Part shown: one piece after another, positions 62,736 through 64,000 of the stretch
How positions within the stretch are numbered: the stretch's first letter is position 1
Layout: each line of letters opens with the position of its first letter
Program-made: the position numbers and the translations under genes
Origin: Haliscomenobacter sp040403615
Lineage (GTDB): Bacteria; Bacteroidota; Bacteroidia; Chitinophagales; Saprospiraceae
Reading direction: 5' to 3'
Assembly: GCF_040403615.1 (NCBI RefSeq)
Contig: NZ_JBBAKG010000034.1
Location: 3,581-67,580 of the forward strand
DNA: 64,000 nt
Notes under the pieces: generated by a model
The model's database searches: none
What the model saw: the letters and a program-made list of their open reading frames with translations, nothing else
What the model was told of the DNA's origin: nothing

Positions 62736-63030
62736 GGTGTTCATTCCCCATGCTTTTTCCCCCAATGGGGATGGACTCAACGATTTTTTCTCCATTTATG
62801 GCGGCCCCCTCAGCGCTACCAAAATTTTGACCTTCCGGATTTACACCCGTTGGGGTGAAATGGTGTTTCAACGGGACAATTTCGACATGGACAACCTCAG
62901 CGGCTGGGATGGCCGCATCGATGGGCAAGTGCCCATTCCTGGTGTGTATGTCTATTGGATCGAGATTGAACAACTGGGAGGCCGAAGAAAACAATACAAA
63001 GGGGAGGTGACGCTGGTGCGGTAAGGTGGG
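62736..63030 (+). pseudogene. Orphan T9SS type B sorting domain (truncated copy of the 1445-aa gene end)
   Basis: Second copy of the 295 bp at 53606-53900, carrying the complete C-terminal sorting domain (HAFSPNGDGLNDFF to KGEVTLVR and stop at 63024) but no signal peptide or start. One base change turns the P-N-A of the parent to P-H-A. Nothing upstream can provide a cargo domain, so it should not be secreted. It is a duplication relic and a potential substrate for recombination with the parent gene. Confidence 0.92.
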
Positions 63031-63160
63031 ATTTGTGAACAAAATATCCCATTCAAGCGTCATTTAAGTTTCTGAGTGGACTATTTTGTTCAACAAGTCT
63101 AATTTTTATTTTCAAAAATCCTGATTTCTGATTAAATTGAGTTTTCAAATTAGTTAAACT

Positions 63161-63394
63161 ATGGGAGAGTCAATCCTGAATAAGTTTGAATTGTTAGATA
63201 AAGAGAGGCAAAAGCAACTTTTGAATTTTCTGGACTTTTTATTGTTTCAGCAAAAATCAAAGCACGTCGAAGCATTCAATTACGATGCCTATCGAAATCA
63301 AATTCTTTCCATTGGTGAGTGGTCAGATGAAGATGTTTCTGTAATTGAAGGGGTTACAAAAGAGATAAACAATTGGCAAGTACAGGAATGGTAA
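63161..63394 (+). CDS. Antitoxin candidate (VapB-like, DUF2281-type)
   Basis: 77 residues: a helical N-terminal part ILNKFELLDKERQKQLLNFLDFLLFQQKSK and a C-terminal part with YDAYRNQILSIGEWSDEDVS and VTKEINNWQVQEW. The layout resembles short antitoxins of the DUF2281 group that accompany PIN toxins: helices first, an acidic toxin-binding tail last. Its stop overlaps the toxin start by 7 bp, the usual toxin-antitoxin arrangement. No clear DNA-binding motif is seen. Confidence 0.8.
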   Translation: MGESILNKFELLDKERQKQLLNFLDFLLFQQKSKHVEAFNYDAYRNQILSIGEWSDEDVSVIEGVTKEINNWQVQEW

Positions 63395-63759
63395 TTGACA
63401 CATCAATATTTATAGAGTACCTTCGATCAAAAGATCGTACAAATACCGCTTTAGCGAAACTTCCAACTGAAACGGTTCTCTATGTTTCTTCGATTACTGC
63501 GTTTGAGCTATATAGTGGAGCAACGGATCTCAAGAAAAGGCAAGATATAGATACCCTTTTACAAGGAGTTTTCATTTTGCCTTTGAATACCGATATCGCT
63601 AAAAATGCTGGCTTTATATATCAAGACCTACGCAAAAGAGGAAACATGATTGAGGTGACTGACATTTTAATTGAAGCCACAGCCCTCGAAAATGATTTAC
63701 CCATCAAAACATTAAATACCAATCATTTTCAAAGAATACCTGGATTGGTAATACTTTAA
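63388..63759 (+). CDS. PIN domain toxin (VapC-like RNase)
   Basis: 123 residues from the ATG at 63388 (a TTG at 63373 is in frame). PIN active-site residues are visible: VIDTSIFIEYLR near residue 3 (first Asp), SITAFELYSGA (Glu), IEVTDILIEATALENDLPIKTLNTNHF (Asp in the TD, and the later acidic/N positions). This fits an Mg-dependent ribonuclease that halts translation, with the upstream gene as its antitoxin. It sits at the junction of the segmental duplication, 187 bp before the second nucleotidase copy. Confidence 0.88.
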   Translation: MVIDTSIFIEYLRSKDRTNTALAKLPTETVLYVSSITAFELYSGATDLKKRQDIDTLLQGVFILPLNTDIAKNAGFIYQDLRKRGNMIEVTDILIEATALENDLPIKTLNTNHFQRIPGLVIL

Positions 63760-63811
63760 GAGATGCTATGTCTATCACGCTAGCCTCAGTATTCCAACAT
63801 TGCACTACCGC

Positions 63812-63843
63812 TGGAACAATGTCTCCAGACGTTGAACCAGCAG
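63812..63843. repeat. Intergenic hairpin of a GCTGGAACAACGTC-type repeat
   Basis: GCTGGAACAATGTC and GACGTTGAACCAGC are near-perfect inverted arms around TCCA. Related fragments occur near 55912 (GCTGGAACAACGTC) and 57548 (inverted). It follows the VapC gene and may end its transcript. Confidence 0.5.
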
Positions 63844-63945
63844 GTACCAAAAAGACTACGAGCAAACAGGCAATCACCTCTGTGTATCTACAGCTACCAG
63901 CCAAAAAAGAGATGGAAAAAGTGGTACCTGGAAAATAAGCAAACC

Positions 63946-64000
63946 CTAAAAAATCTCCTCCAACTCTTGCAGGTGATGGATCATGAAGGTCGACTGCACC
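63946..64000 (-). CDS. YjjG-type nucleotidase, second copy, 3' end only (runs off right edge)
   Basis: The last 55 bp are identical to 53902-53956, the end of the broken nucleotidase gene. On the minus strand they encode the final residues of the protein, including HHLQELEEIF and the TAG stop at 63946-63948. Whether the rest is intact lies outside the window. The 915 bp before it, absent at the first copy, hold the VapBC pair. Confidence 0.85.
   Translation of the reverse strand, partial: VQSTFMIHHLQELEEIF

Noticed and set aside
61..64000. tRNA, rRNA or riboswitch genes
   Set aside because: No cloverleaf with a CCA-type end, rRNA segment or known riboswitch core was recognised in the intergenic gaps. 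A covariance-model scan would be needed to exclude them fully.

Overview
The window looks like a chromosome segment of a free-living, aerobic member of the Bacteroidota, most likely Saprospirales/Saprospiraceae-like; the genus is not resolvable from this sequence alone. The basis is: two very large secreted proteins ending in the type IX secretion (T9SS type B, gliding-motility-associated) sorting domain, SprB and PKD repeats, a GLPGLI protein, a DUF4856/imelysin/HTTM/TonB-receptor locus, a mitochondrial-type citrate synthase, TAnnTTTG promoter-like boxes and gene starts without obvious Shine-Dalgarno sequences. No tRNA, rRNA or CRISPR array was recognised.

Layout. 1-6050 (minus strand): probable iron-acquisition operon (DUF4856 lipoprotein, imelysin-like lipoprotein, HTTM membrane protein, TonB-dependent receptor running off the left edge) behind a promoter region with two copies of a 13-bp palindrome. 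6145-11032 (minus): leucine operon leuC-leuD-leuA/cimA-like-leuB, with a different repeat cluster in each of its two large gaps. 11285-12611: ECF sigma, small membrane anti-sigma candidate and Spy/CpxP-like protein. 12798-17708: AAA/DUF4143 ATPase behind a nested palindrome, a sugar isomerase-like TIM barrel, an M1 peptidase, and an HNH nuclease with a small partner. 17871-22021 (plus): envelope lipid genes (lpxK, acyltransferase, glycosyltransferase) overlapping a sigma factor. 22148-32000s: housekeeping (DUF4349, gcvH, gltA, DUF3109, FtsX-like permease, PKD-cyclophilin, ROK glucokinase, desaturase, hemW, MFS transporter). 33279-45632: Omp85 protein, TlpA-like thioredoxin, M16 and M28 peptidases, TrpB2, a second sigma factor with a fused anti-sigma/outer-membrane-barrel partner, rsmI, purS and pssA. 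45767-53894: two T9SS cargo proteins of 998 and 1445 residues around lptC.

53900-64000 is the accessory, rearranged part. A yjjG-type nucleotidase is broken by an in-frame stop. Its 3' end, and the last 295 bp of the upstream T9SS gene, recur about 9-10 kb further on (62736-63030 and 63946-64000), showing a segmental duplication. Between the copies lie an IS4-family element with a one-base frameshift, gene remnants, and an AT-rich cassette (about 57.8-62.55 kb) bracketed by near-identical 21-bp direct repeats. The cassette encodes two small, probably related secreted cysteine-containing proteins, a GLPGLI protein and an 895-residue outer-membrane receptor-like barrel. This cassette is the best candidate for an undescribed system. 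In the second copy of the duplication a VapBC-like toxin-antitoxin pair sits exactly at the junction between the T9SS fragment and the nucleotidase.
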